A stretch of 64,000 nucleotides of DNA, taken from assembly GCA_025869365.1 (NCBI GenBank), contig JAOZVV010000016.1:20534-84533 (forward strand), written 5' to 3'. Source of the DNA: Pseudonocardia sp. GTDB taxonomy: Bacteria > Actinomycetota > Actinomycetes > Mycobacteriales > Pseudonocardiaceae. Positions within the stretch are counted from its first letter, which is position 1. Each line of letters opens with the position of its first letter. The notes under the pieces were generated by a model. The model worked only from the letters and a program-made list of their open reading frames with translations. It made no database searches and was not told the DNA's origin. Shown here piece after piece: positions 17,964 to 26,355 of this stretch. Both the position numbers and the translations under genes were made by a program.

Positions 17964-18314
17964 TCAGGCCATCCGGGAGTCCTGCCCCGGGTGGGCGGGG
18001 AAGAGCACGCCCGCCCCGGTGGTCTCCAGCACCCGCTGCAGCGCGCCCTGCACGCCGCGCAGGACGACGCTCCCGCCCCGCCGTGCCGCGCGGCGTTGCA
18101 CGCCGATGATCGTGGCGAGGCCGGCCGAGTCGCAGAAGGTGAGGTCCGAGACGTCGAGCTCGAGATCGGGACCGTCGGTCTCCGGGATCGACCGGACCCG
18201 GCGCTCGAGGGCGGGCGCGGAATGGTGGCTCAGCTCGCCGCGCAGGACGACCCGCACGCACCCGTCACCGGTGGTGAGCTCGATCCGCAGCGGCTGCTCC
18301 GAGCGCCCGCTCAC
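17964..18314 (-). CDS. STAS-domain anti-sigma factor antagonist
   Basis: 116-aa single STAS domain. The central LDVSDLTFCDSAGLATIIG contains the Ser (in CDSAG) that is phosphorylated in RsbV/SpoIIAA proteins by an anti-sigma kinase. GTG start 18314 overlaps the stop of the B12-binding gene. It is the last gene of a PP2C - B12 sensor - STAS operon. No sigma factor or anti-sigma kinase is adjacent, so its partner lies elsewhere. The PP2C upstream is the expected phosphatase for this Ser. Confidence 0.87.
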   Translation of the reverse strand: MSGRSEQPLRIELTTGDGCVRVVLRGELSHHSAPALERRVRSIPETDGPDLELDVSDLTFCDSAGLATIIGVQRRAARRGGSVVLRGVQGALQRVLETTGAGVLFPAHPGQDSRMA

Positions 18315-19330
18315 GACGCGCTCCGGGCCGCGCCGGCCAGCTGGGCGCCGCCGCGCGCCAGCGTGTCCTGGGCGAACGGGAAGTCGTGCAGGCCCGAACG
18401 GAACTCGTCCAGGACGGCCGCGAGGGCGTCGGTGCGCGCCGAACGGGAGTCCAGGACGTCCCGCAGCCAGCTCAGGTAACCGGTGAACACGTCCGGATCG
18501 CCCAGGTAGACCGCGGCGGAGAGGAAGTCCACCGCCTGCCCGAGATCGTCCTCGAGGCCCGCGTCCACCCCGGCCCCGCCGCCGAGCCGGTACCCGTCCC
18601 CGAGCCGCGCGCCGGCGGCCGCGACCAGGGACGATCGCCTGGACCGCAGGCCCGCGTACTCGGGTCCGGCGTCCTCGCCGAGCTCCGGCACGGGCTCCGG
18701 CCACGGGAGCCGGTCCAGCAGGGTGACCGCCTCGGCCGCGTTCGGCGCCCACGCGTCGACGCCGAGCCGCCGCGCCCACCGGCCGTCCGCGCCGAAGCCC
18801 GGGCCGCCGGCGAGCACCGGTGTCCCCGTCCGCTGCGCGGCGACGATCGTCCGGTGCGCCGCGGGCAGGTGCACCGGCAGCGCGCAGCTCACGGCGACGA
18901 CGTCCGGGCCCTGTTGGTGCAGGTAGGACACGAGCTGGGCGGCCGGGACGCTCGCCCCGAGGAAGGTCACCTGCCAGCCCGAGAGCCGGAGCACCTCGGC
19001 CACGAGCCGGGCGGGCAGCGCGTGCCACTCGCCGTCGAGGCAGGCCAGCACGACGTGCCCCTTCTCGCCGGTCCCCCGGGTGCGGCGGGCTACCGCGGCG
19101 ACCACCCGCTCGTTGACGGCGGTCGCCGCGTGCTCCTGGGCCACGTTCCACTCCCCGGACTGCCAGCGGAGCCCGACCTGTTCCTGGGTGCGCGCGACCA
19201 GGCCCAGCAGCACGTCCTGCGCGGGGACCCCGTCGTCCAGCAGGTCCTGGGCGAGCCCGACGGCGGCGGTCTCGTCCGCCCGGCCCAGCGCCTCGAGGAA
19301 GGGCGCCAGCACCGCGTCGAGCCGGTTCAC
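18311..19330 (-). CDS. B12-binding protein with CarH-like photoreceptor motif
   Basis: 339-aa protein with a helical bundle (about residues 1-85), a Rossmann-like cobalamin-binding domain (about 90-210) and an extra C-terminal helical domain (about 240-335) of unknown role. In the bundle, Trp56 is followed nine residues later by Glu66-His67, the Wx9EH motif of light-sensing adenosylcobalamin proteins. The lower ligand appears as E101-W-H103 (ExH), but the usual Gly three residues on is Pro, and the residue after Trp56 is Gln where T. thermophilus CarH has His132. No DNA-binding domain is present. Stop and start overlap its neighbours, so it is coupled to a PP2C phosphatase and a STAS protein. 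Confidence 0.82.
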   Translation of the reverse strand: MNRLDAVLAPFLEALGRADETAAVGLAQDLLDDGVPAQDVLLGLVARTQEQVGLRWQSGEWNVAQEHAATAVNERVVAAVARRTRGTGEKGHVVLACLDGEWHALPARLVAEVLRLSGWQVTFLGASVPAAQLVSYLHQQGPDVVAVSCALPVHLPAAHRTIVAAQRTGTPVLAGGPGFGADGRWARRLGVDAWAPNAAEAVTLLDRLPWPEPVPELGEDAGPEYAGLRSRRSSLVAAAGARLGDGYRLGGGAGVDAGLEDDLGQAVDFLSAAVYLGDPDVFTGYLSWLRDVLDSRSARTDALAAVLDEFRSGLHDFPFAQDTLARGGAQLAGAARSAS

Positions 19331-21060
19331 GGGCCCACCTCCGGGGCGACGTCGTCCGGGGTCCGGACGGAGTGCAGGTGCCGGCCCACCGCGACCGGGT
19401 CCGGGGCGGTCGGCACGCCGGGGGCGCGGACCACGAGGACCGCGATGTCGTCGTGCGCACCGGAGGACAGCCAGCGCACGGCGTGCTGCTCGATCCGCTC
19501 CGCGATCGCCTGGGCGGGCATCAGGTGCCCGTCCACGAGCAGCTGCGCCAGACGCTCCTCGCCGAGGACCTCGAGGCCGTCCGTGCCGCCGCGGGCCTCG
19601 ACGACGCCGTCGGTGTAGAGGACGCAGGACTCACCGGGCGCCAGGTCCACGGTGCACGCCTCGAACCGGGCCGCCGGCACCGCGCCGACGAGCATCCCGC
19701 CGATCTCGATCTCCTCGACGCCGTCGCGGCGCAGCACCAGCGGCGGGAGGTGGCCGCCCCCGGCCAGCTGCAGCCGCACCCCGCCGTCGTCGCGCGGCGT
19801 GGCGCTGCCGAGCACCATCGTGGCGAAGGCGGGGGCCGCGTCGGGGTCCGAGCCGTCCAGCATCGTGTCGTTGAGCAGGCGCAACAGGGCGACGGGATCG
19901 CGTTCGACCCGGCGCAGCGCCTGCACCGAGTGCCGCAGCCGGCCGGTGCTGACCGCCGCGTGCACGCCCTTCCCGCAGACGTCCCCGAGCACGAACGTCG
20001 CGGAGCCGCCTGCCGGGTCCACGTGCACGTCGTAGAAGTCCCCGCCGATCAGCAGGCCCTCCTCGGCGGGCCGGTACGCGGCGCCGAAGGTCATCCCGCG
20101 GACCTCGGGCAGCTCGGGCTGCTGCAGGCTGCGCTTGAGGACCGCGGCCGTGCCCGCCTGCGCGGCGTAGAGCGCGGCGGCCGCCAGGGCGAGCCCGGCG
20201 CGCTGGGAGAACTCCTCGGTCAGGGCCGTGTCGACGACGTCCGCCATGACCTCGTCGACCTCGCGGCGCAGCAGGACCAGCGCCCCGGCGGGGTGCCCGT
20301 TCCCGGGCAGCGTGACGATCGCCGCGGCGGCGGCGGAGCCCAGCCGCGCCGCCCACGGCTGCCCCGCGAGGTCCTCGGCCAGCATCGGCCGCGATCCGGT
20401 GGCGGCGCCGGCGAGCGCGTCCCGCAGCTCCTGCGGCATCGCGGCGAGATCCGCGGACCCGGTCCACGGACGCGCCTCCCGGGCGCAGGCGAACCACTCG
20501 GACTCCCCTGCCCGGCCGGGCAGGACGACGACCGCCCCGTCCGCGAGCCGCTCGGACGCGAGCTCGACGACCGCCTTGGCCGTGCGCCCCGGGTGCAGGG
20601 ACAGGCCGAGCCGGCGGCTGGCGGCGGCGAGGAAGCGCGAGCGGGCCCGTTCGGCCAGGAGGGTGTCCAGGCGCTGGTGGGCGTCGGTGACGTCCGTGAC
20701 GTGCCAGGCGAGCCACCCGTCGGCCAGCTCCTGGCGGCGGGCGGTGAGCCGGCGCCCGCCGAGGGTCAGCTCGGGGTCCCGGGGCCCGGCCGCCAGGGCC
20801 GCGAGCTCGGGCGGGAGGAGCTCGCCCACCCGCACCCCGGGGAGCATCCGCAGGGCGGCCTCGTTCGCCGAGCGGACGATCCCGCCCGGGTCGCGCGCGA
20901 GCATCCCGGTGGCCGAGCCGTCGAGCAGGCGCCCGGCCAGGGAGCGGTCCCGCTCCGGTGCGGCTGGGGCGGACGGCACGGCGGACGGGGCGTCGACGAC
21001 CCCACCGCCGAGGTCCGCCCCGGCACGTCCGATGTCCGCGTCCTTGCTCGAGATGACCAA
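19327..21060 (-). CDS. PAS/GAF-PP2C (SpoIIE/RsbU-type) phosphatase
   Basis: About 577 aa. A PAS-like region (LLDGSATGMLARDPGGIVRSAN) is followed by a GAF-like region and a C-terminal SpoIIE/PP2C domain with GGDFYDVHVD and VLGDVCGKGVHAA (metal-binding Asp residues) and the final HDDIAVLVV. It should dephosphorylate a STAS protein, most simply the one encoded two genes downstream. I chose TTG 21060 because GGAAGGG precedes it; an upstream GTG at 21165 gives 35 more residues without a ribosome site. Divergent from the pseudouridine synthase gene. Confidence 0.83.
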   Translation of the reverse strand: MVISSKDADIGRAGADLGGGVVDAPSAVPSAPAAPERDRSLAGRLLDGSATGMLARDPGGIVRSANEAALRMLPGVRVGELLPPELAALAAGPRDPELTLGGRRLTARRQELADGWLAWHVTDVTDAHQRLDTLLAERARSRFLAAASRRLGLSLHPGRTAKAVVELASERLADGAVVVLPGRAGESEWFACAREARPWTGSADLAAMPQELRDALAGAATGSRPMLAEDLAGQPWAARLGSAAAAAIVTLPGNGHPAGALVLLRREVDEVMADVVDTALTEEFSQRAGLALAAAALYAAQAGTAAVLKRSLQQPELPEVRGMTFGAAYRPAEEGLLIGGDFYDVHVDPAGGSATFVLGDVCGKGVHAAVSTGRLRHSVQALRRVERDPVALLRLLNDTMLDGSDPDAAPAFATMVLGSATPRDDGGVRLQLAGGGHLPPLVLRRDGVEEIEIGGMLVGAVPAARFEACTVDLAPGESCVLYTDGVVEARGGTDGLEVLGEERLAQLLVDGHLMPAQAIAERIEQHAVRWLSSGAHDDIAVLVVRAPGVPTAPDPVAVGRHLHSVRTPDDVAPEVGP

Positions 21061-21251
21061 CGGTGCCCTTCCGGTCCGGATGCGTCCGCCGTCCCGGCGC
21101 ACCTCGCTCGCTCCGCCCGAGATTACCGACTCCGCGTCCGGGTGCATCTCGTGGCGGAGCCCCACAGCCGGCTCGTGGGACCCTGACCAGCGCGAACTCC
21201 GGCGGGAGCACCGTACGGACCGTTCGTCGCGAACCCGTACGCTGGGCGGCG

Positions 21252-22205
21252 ATGAGGCGCAAGCTCCGCTCGCCCCTGCCGCAGCGGCACGGGCTGGACC
21301 CGGTCCGGCTGCGGACCCCCGACGACGGCCCGTGGGCCACCATGCGCGAGCACCTCGTCGAGCGGCTGCCGCGGGTGGATCCCGCCCGGATCGACGAGAT
21401 GCTCCGCGAGGAACGGATCGTGGACCTCACCGGGCCGCTCGCCGTCGACGCCCCGTTCGTGCCTCGCTCGTTCCTCTGGTTCCACCGGGACCTGCCCGTC
21501 GAGGCGCCCGTGCCGTTCGAGATCGGGATCGTGCACCGGGACGAGCACCTGCTCGTCGTGGACAAGCCGCATTTCCTCGCGACGATCCCGCGCGGGCGCC
21601 ACGTCGTGGAGACGGCGCTGGTGCGGCTGCGGCGCGATCTGGGGCTGCCGACGCTGAGCCCCGCGCACCGGCTGGACCGGGTGACGGCCGGACTCGTGCT
21701 GTTCGTGATCACCCCCGAGCTGCGGGGCCGCTACCAGACGCTGTTCCGGGACCGGCTCGTCCGCAAGACCTACGAGGCCGTCGCGCCGTACCGCCCGGAG
21801 CTTGAGCTGCCCCGCACCGTGCGCAGCCGGATCGTGAAGGAGCGCGGCGTGATCCGGGCGCAGGAGCTGCCCGGCGAGGTCAACGCCGTGACGCGCGTCG
21901 AGCTCGTCGACCACGCGGGCGGGCTCGGCCGTTACCTGTTGCACCCGCTGACCGGGCGCACCCACCAGCTGCGGCTGCACCTGTGCTCGCTGGGCATCCC
22001 GATCCTCGGCGACGACCTCTACCCGGATCTGCGGGACACCCCGTTGGACGACTACCGCAGCCCGTTGCAGCTCCTGGCCCGCACACTGGAGTTCACCGAC
22101 CCGCTCAGCGGCGAGGAGCGGCGGTTCACCAGCGGGCTGCGGCTGCGGGCGTGGGAGCCGGACGGTCGGACCGCCGATCCGGACGGTACCTGCGCGCGAT
22201 CCTGA
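21252..22205 (+). CDS. RNA pseudouridine synthase, RluA-like
   Basis: 317-aa pseudouridine synthase with the catalytic motif HRLDRVTAG (Asp near residue 141), VVDKPHFLATIPRG and PLTGRTHQLRLHL. It resembles the actinobacterial RluA-type enzymes that lack an S4 domain; the rRNA or tRNA target cannot be told. ATG 21252 is preceded by GGCGGCG only, a weak site. A lipoprotein gene follows after 253 bases. Confidence 0.88.
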   Translation: MRRKLRSPLPQRHGLDPVRLRTPDDGPWATMREHLVERLPRVDPARIDEMLREERIVDLTGPLAVDAPFVPRSFLWFHRDLPVEAPVPFEIGIVHRDEHLLVVDKPHFLATIPRGRHVVETALVRLRRDLGLPTLSPAHRLDRVTAGLVLFVITPELRGRYQTLFRDRLVRKTYEAVAPYRPELELPRTVRSRIVKERGVIRAQELPGEVNAVTRVELVDHAGGLGRYLLHPLTGRTHQLRLHLCSLGIPILGDDLYPDLRDTPLDDYRSPLQLLARTLEFTDPLSGEERRFTSGLRLRAWEPDGRTADPDGTCARS

Positions 22206-22343
22206 AAGACCGCATGGCATTCGGAGCAGAGTTCGCGGCGGTCGGACGTAGGGCGCACCGCTCGGCGCGCACGACCGGTCACGCAGCGTGTGGGGCCCTC
22301 AGCTTCGCAACGCGGGCCCGCGATCTTCCTACGGTTCTGCGTC

Positions 22344-22390
22344 GGGGCCCGCGGCGAGCGCAACGCCCCCCGCCGCAGGTCGCGGGCCCC
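22344..22390 (+). other. Long hairpin in the leader of the lipoprotein gene
   Basis: GGGGCCCGCG (22344-22353) pairs perfectly with CGCGGGCCCC (22381-22390), and an inner GCGGCG (22351-22356) could pair with CGCCGC (22371-22376) instead of the outer end. It is 138 bases after the previous stop and 69 before the next ATG. It may be a terminator or a structured 5' leader. Confidence 0.45.
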
Positions 22391-22458
22391 GATTCCCACC
22401 CTCGACGCAGGATCCCCAGCCTGTGCCGGGGTCGCTCCCCAGCGACAAGGACACCACG

Positions 22459-23103
22459 ATGACCAGCTCGAACCCGCCGGACGACCGTCCGGACCCTTCC
22501 CGCGCGCTCCGCCCCACCCCCGGTGGCACGCGCCCGACCACCCGTCGCGGTCCCCGCTCGGCCCGGCTGCTCGGCACCGGCTTCGCCGTCGGTGCGCTGC
22601 TGCTGGCGACCGCGTGCGGCACCGGCGGCTACGTCGACGCCAAGGACGCGCTGCCGGCCGGCGGAGCCTCCGCGGCGGGCGCGCTGACCGTCGACCCGAC
22701 CGGCGGGCTCGGCGCCGCGATCACCTCCGTGGGCACCGTCGCGACCAGCGACGGCTTCACCCTCTACCGCTACGCGAAGGACACGGCGAACCCGTCGGCG
22801 GCCACCTGCACCGGGGCCTGCGCCACGGCGTGGCCCCCGGTCCTCGGCGACGGCGTCCCGGCCCTGCAGGGCGTCCCGGCGAACCTGGTGGGCACGGTCG
22901 GCCGCCCGGACGGCAGCCAGCAGCTCACCCTCGGCGGCTGGCCGCTGTACCGCTTCGCCAAGGACAGCGCACCCGGCGACGTCAGGGGCGAGGGGGTGGG
23001 CGGGACCTGGCAGGCGGTCGGCGTGGACGGCAAGCCCGCCGCCACCGCCCATGCCGGCGGCGCCCACCTGACGACCGCGCCGGACGGCTTCCTCACCAGG
23101 TAG
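22459..23103 (+). CDS. Secreted lipoprotein with two lipoprotein_15-type repeats
   Basis: 214-aa exported protein. After a 35-residue basic, disordered N-terminus comes a hydrophobic segment ending LLLATACGTGG, a lipobox. The mature part has two copies of a repeat with DGFTLYRYAKD...CTGACATAWPP and GGWPLYRFAKD, the COG4315/lipoprotein_15 pattern. ATG with AAGGA upstream. Function of the family is not known; it is often extracytoplasmic and stress-related. Stands alone between two unrelated genes. Confidence 0.85.
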   Translation: MTSSNPPDDRPDPSRALRPTPGGTRPTTRRGPRSARLLGTGFAVGALLLATACGTGGYVDAKDALPAGGASAAGALTVDPTGGLGAAITSVGTVATSDGFTLYRYAKDTANPSAATCTGACATAWPPVLGDGVPALQGVPANLVGTVGRPDGSQQLTLGGWPLYRFAKDSAPGDVRGEGVGGTWQAVGVDGKPAATAHAGGAHLTTAPDGFLTR

Positions 23104-23139
23104 CTGTTCGATCGTCCGTTCAGGAACTACGGTCAGGGC

Positions 23140-24897
23140 ATGCGCGCGGTGCGGATCGGCAACTTCTCGGGATATCTGGGCGACCGGTACACGGCGATCG
23201 ACGAGGCCCTCGCCGGCGATCCGGTGGACGTCCTGATGGGCGACTACCTGGCCGAGGTCACCCTCGCCGCGCTGGCCGCGGGCGCACGGCGGCACGCCGC
23301 GGGCGGGTACGTCAGCTACTTCCTCGACCAGCTCCGGCCCCACCTCGCGACGATCGCCGAACGCGGCATCAAGATCGTGAGCAACGCGGGCGGGTTCAAC
23401 CCGGCCGGCCTGGCCACGGCGCTGCGGGCGATGATCGCCGAGGCCGGGGTGTCGCTCACGGTGGCGCACGTCGAGGGGGACAACGTCCTCGACGAGCTCG
23501 CGACCTACCACGCCGAGGGCCACGGCATGGAGCACCTGGACACGGGCGCCCCGCTCAAGGACTGGGGCGTGGATCCGATCGCGGCCAACGCCTACCTCGG
23601 CGGGTTCGGCATCGCCGAGGCGCTGAAGGCCGGTGCGGACATCGTCGTCACCGGGCGGGTCACGGACGCCTCGCTCACCGCGGGACCCGCGGCGTGGTGG
23701 CACGGCTGGACCCCGGACGACTTCGGCCCGCTCGCCGGCGCCGTCACCGCGGGCCACATCATCGAGTGCGGCGCCCACGCCACCGGCGGCAACTTCTCCG
23801 GCTTCCTCACCGTGCCGGGCATGGTGAAGTGCGGCTTCCCGATCGCGGAGGTCGCCGCGGACGGCAGCAGCGTGATCACCAAGCACGCCCGCGACGGCGG
23901 CATGGTCACCGTGGACACCGTCACCGCCCAGCTCGTCTACGAGATCCAGGGTCCGCGCTACCTCAACCCGGACGCGACGGTGCACCTGGACACCGTGACC
24001 CTCACCCAGGTCGGGAAGGACCGGGTCGCGATCGCGCCGGTGACGGGCTCCGCTCCCCCGCCGACGGCCAAGATCGCGGTGTTCGCGCGGATCGGCTACG
24101 AGATCTCGCAGATGCTGTTCTGCACCGCCCCGAACGTCACCGAGAAGGCAGCGCTGCTGCGGGACCAGCTGCGCGCCCAGCTCGAGGGCCACGTCGACGA
24201 GCTGGACGTGACGGCCCTCGGGGTGGCCGCGGAGAACCCTGCCTCCCAGTCCGAGGCGACGGTCGGGATCCGGGTGATGGCCACCGCGCGCGATCCCGAG
24301 CCGCTGCGCCGCTTCCCCGCCGCGGTGGGCAGCCTCTACCTGCAGGGCTTCCCGGGCTTCTTCCACGACGGGCACGCGCAGCGGGTGAGCGAACCGTGGG
24401 CGCGGATCGACTACTGGCCCGCGCTGCTGCCGGCCGAGCTCGTGCCGCACCGGGCCGTGCTGGAGGACGGGACGGTGCTGGAGGCCCCGGTGCCGTCGTC
24501 CACGTCCGCCGAGCCGCAGCCGGTCCAGCCCGAGCCGCCGGCGCCGCCGTCGGTGGGTGGGAGGCAGGTCCCGCTCGGGACACTCGCCTACGCCCGCAGC
24601 GGGGACAAGGGCGGGAACTCCAACATCGGGATCTGGGTGCCGGACCCCGGGGCCTGGGAGTGGCTGCGCACGACCCTGTCCACCGAGGGGATCCGCGCGC
24701 TGATCCCGGAGGCGAAGGGCTGCGAGATCACCCGGCACGAGTTCCCGCACCTGCGGGCGGTGCACGTGGTGCTGAAGGGCCTGCTCGGGACGGGCGGCTC
24801 GTCGAACCTGCGGGTGGACCAGATGGGGAAGTCCGTGTGCGAGTACGTCCGGGCGAAGCACGTCACCGTGCCGGAGGAGCTCCTCACGGGAGCCTGA
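23140..24897 (+). CDS. AtuA-family (DUF1446) protein with C-terminal AtuA-like domain
   Basis: 585-aa protein. Residues 1-440 form the acyclic terpene utilisation AtuA domain (begins RIGNFSGYLGDR; GRVTDASLT; ECGAHATGGNFSGF). Residues about 480-585 form the AtuA-like ferredoxin-fold domain (ARSGDKGGNSNIGIWV). In some bacteria the two parts are separate genes; here they are joined by a Pro-rich linker. Its biochemical role is not established; AtuA genes support growth on citronellol-type terpenes in Pseudomonas. No atuB-H genes are nearby. The stop lies 11 bases before the convergent P450 stop. Confidence 0.85.
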   Translation: MRAVRIGNFSGYLGDRYTAIDEALAGDPVDVLMGDYLAEVTLAALAAGARRHAAGGYVSYFLDQLRPHLATIAERGIKIVSNAGGFNPAGLATALRAMIAEAGVSLTVAHVEGDNVLDELATYHAEGHGMEHLDTGAPLKDWGVDPIAANAYLGGFGIAEALKAGADIVVTGRVTDASLTAGPAAWWHGWTPDDFGPLAGAVTAGHIIECGAHATGGNFSGFLTVPGMVKCGFPIAEVAADGSSVITKHARDGGMVTVDTVTAQLVYEIQGPRYLNPDATVHLDTVTLTQVGKDRVAIAPVTGSAPPPTAKIAVFARIGYEISQMLFCTAPNVTEKAALLRDQLRAQLEGHVDELDVTALGVAAENPASQSEATVGIRVMATARDPEPLRRFPAAVGSLYLQGFPGFFHDGHAQRVSEPWARIDYWPALLPAELVPHRAVLEDGTVLEAPVPSSTSAEPQPVQPEPPAPPSVGGRQVPLGTLAYARSGDKGGNSNIGIWVPDPGAWEWLRTTLSTEGIRALIPEAKGCEITRHEFPHLRAVHVVLKGLLGTGGSSNLRVDQMGKSVCEYVRAKHVTVPEELLTGA

Positions 24898-24908
24898 CGG
24901 GCCGAGGC

Positions 24909-26144
24909 TCAGGGCCGCACGCGCACCGGCAGGCTCGTGAGGCCCCGGATGAGCGTGCTGCTCCGCCAGCCCAGGGTCTGCGGCTCGGCCGCCAGGGCCA
25001 GGTCCGGGAAGCGGTCCAGGAGGGTGCGGAAGGCGATCTCGCCCTCCAGCCGGGCCAGCGGCGCGCCCAGGCAGTGATGGATCCCGTAGCCGAAGGCGAC
25101 GTGCTGGCCGGTGTCTCGGTGCAGGTCCAGCGTGTCCGGCTCCGGGTAGCGCCCGGCGTCCCGGTTCGCCGCGCTCAGGGCCACCATCACGACCTCACCG
25201 GCGGGGATCTGGGTGCCGGCGATCGTCACCGGCTCGGTGGTGTGCCGCAGGGTCGCGAGGTTCACCGGGCCGTCGAAGCGCAGGAACTCCTCGACGGCGG
25301 CCGGGGTCAGCGACATGTCCGCGCGCAGCTCGGCGAGCTGGTCCGGATGGGTGAGCAGGGCGAGGACGCCGTTCCCGATCAGGTTCACCGTCGTCTCGTG
25401 CCCCGCGACGAGCAGCAGGAACGCCATCGACGTCGCCTCCCGCGGCGACAGCCGGTCCGCGTCCTCCGACGCCTGCACGATCGCCGAGAGCATGTCCTCC
25501 CCCGGGTTCGCCGCCTTGTCCGCGACGAGCCGGCCGAGGAACTCCGCCATCGCCGCCGCGGCCGCGCCCCGCGCCTCCGCGGACCCGGCCGAGAGCAGGG
25601 TGTTCGACCACTCCCGGAACGCGTCCCGCTCCCCGTCCGGCACCCCGAGCAGCTCGCAGATCACGGTCATCGGCAGCGGGAACGCGTAGGTGTCCAGCAG
25701 GTCGACGGTCCCGTCGCCGGCCGCCGCGCGCGCCTCGACGTCGTCCGCCAGCGCGTCCGCGATCGCCTGGATCCGCGGGCGCATCCGGCTGATCGCCCGG
25801 ACGGTGAACGCCCGGCTGACGAGCTTGCGCAGCCGGGTGTGGTCGGGCGGGTCCGTGTTGAGCATGTGCCCGGCCAGGGAGTCCGCGAACTGCGCGCGCT
25901 GCTCGGGGGCGACGGAGTGGCGCTCCAGCAGCGAGAGGAACCGCGAGCCGTCCTTGGACAGGCGCGCGTCGTTCAGCGCCTCGCGGGCGTCCTCGTAGCG
26001 GGTGACCAGCCAGACGCGCAGGCCCAGCGGCGTCACCGCGCGGGCGACCGGCTTCTCCTGCCGCAGGATCCGGTAGAGGGCGTGCGGATCGGTGAGGAAG
26101 TCCTCGCCGAGGTCCAGCGGTTCGGTCGTGGCGGTGCTCGTCAT
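24909..26144 (-). CDS. Cytochrome P450
   Basis: 411-aa soluble bacterial P450. Heme-binding motif FGYGIHHCLG near residue 352, I-helix AGHETTV, K-helix ExxR (EFLR) all intact. Length and pattern fit the CYP105/107 clan. ATG 26144 has GAGGAG seven bases upstream; a longer version starting at 26198 lacks one. No ferredoxin or reductase gene is adjacent, and no biosynthetic genes surround it, so the substrate is unknown. Confidence 0.92.
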   Translation of the reverse strand: MTSTATTEPLDLGEDFLTDPHALYRILRQEKPVARAVTPLGLRVWLVTRYEDAREALNDARLSKDGSRFLSLLERHSVAPEQRAQFADSLAGHMLNTDPPDHTRLRKLVSRAFTVRAISRMRPRIQAIADALADDVEARAAAGDGTVDLLDTYAFPLPMTVICELLGVPDGERDAFREWSNTLLSAGSAEARGAAAAAMAEFLGRLVADKAANPGEDMLSAIVQASEDADRLSPREATSMAFLLLVAGHETTVNLIGNGVLALLTHPDQLAELRADMSLTPAAVEEFLRFDGPVNLATLRHTTEPVTIAGTQIPAGEVVMVALSAANRDAGRYPEPDTLDLHRDTGQHVAFGYGIHHCLGAPLARLEGEIAFRTLLDRFPDLALAAEPQTLGWRSSTLIRGLTSLPVRVRP

Positions 26145-26310
26145 GCGCGGGCTCCTCGCGTCGTCCGGCCCACACCCCGCGGCGGGCTCGTCCGCCACGG
26201 TAGGCCCGGACCCGCTGAGCGCCTCTCAGCTCGGACGAATCCGGCTCGCGCCCCTCACGGATCCACCCGGTACCGCGCGCCCCGGGCGGGCAGGTCACCC
26301 GGGGTCGGGG

Positions 26311-26355
26311 CAGGCGGGTTCAGGGCAGGCGGGTTCAGGGCAGGCGGGTTCAGGA
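26311..26355. repeat. 15-bp tandem repeat, three units
   Basis: CAGGCGGGTTCAGG(G/A) starts at 26311, 26326 and 26341 without interruption. The third unit contains the stop codon of the second pxpC gene. A slippage-type minisatellite. Confidence 0.9.
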
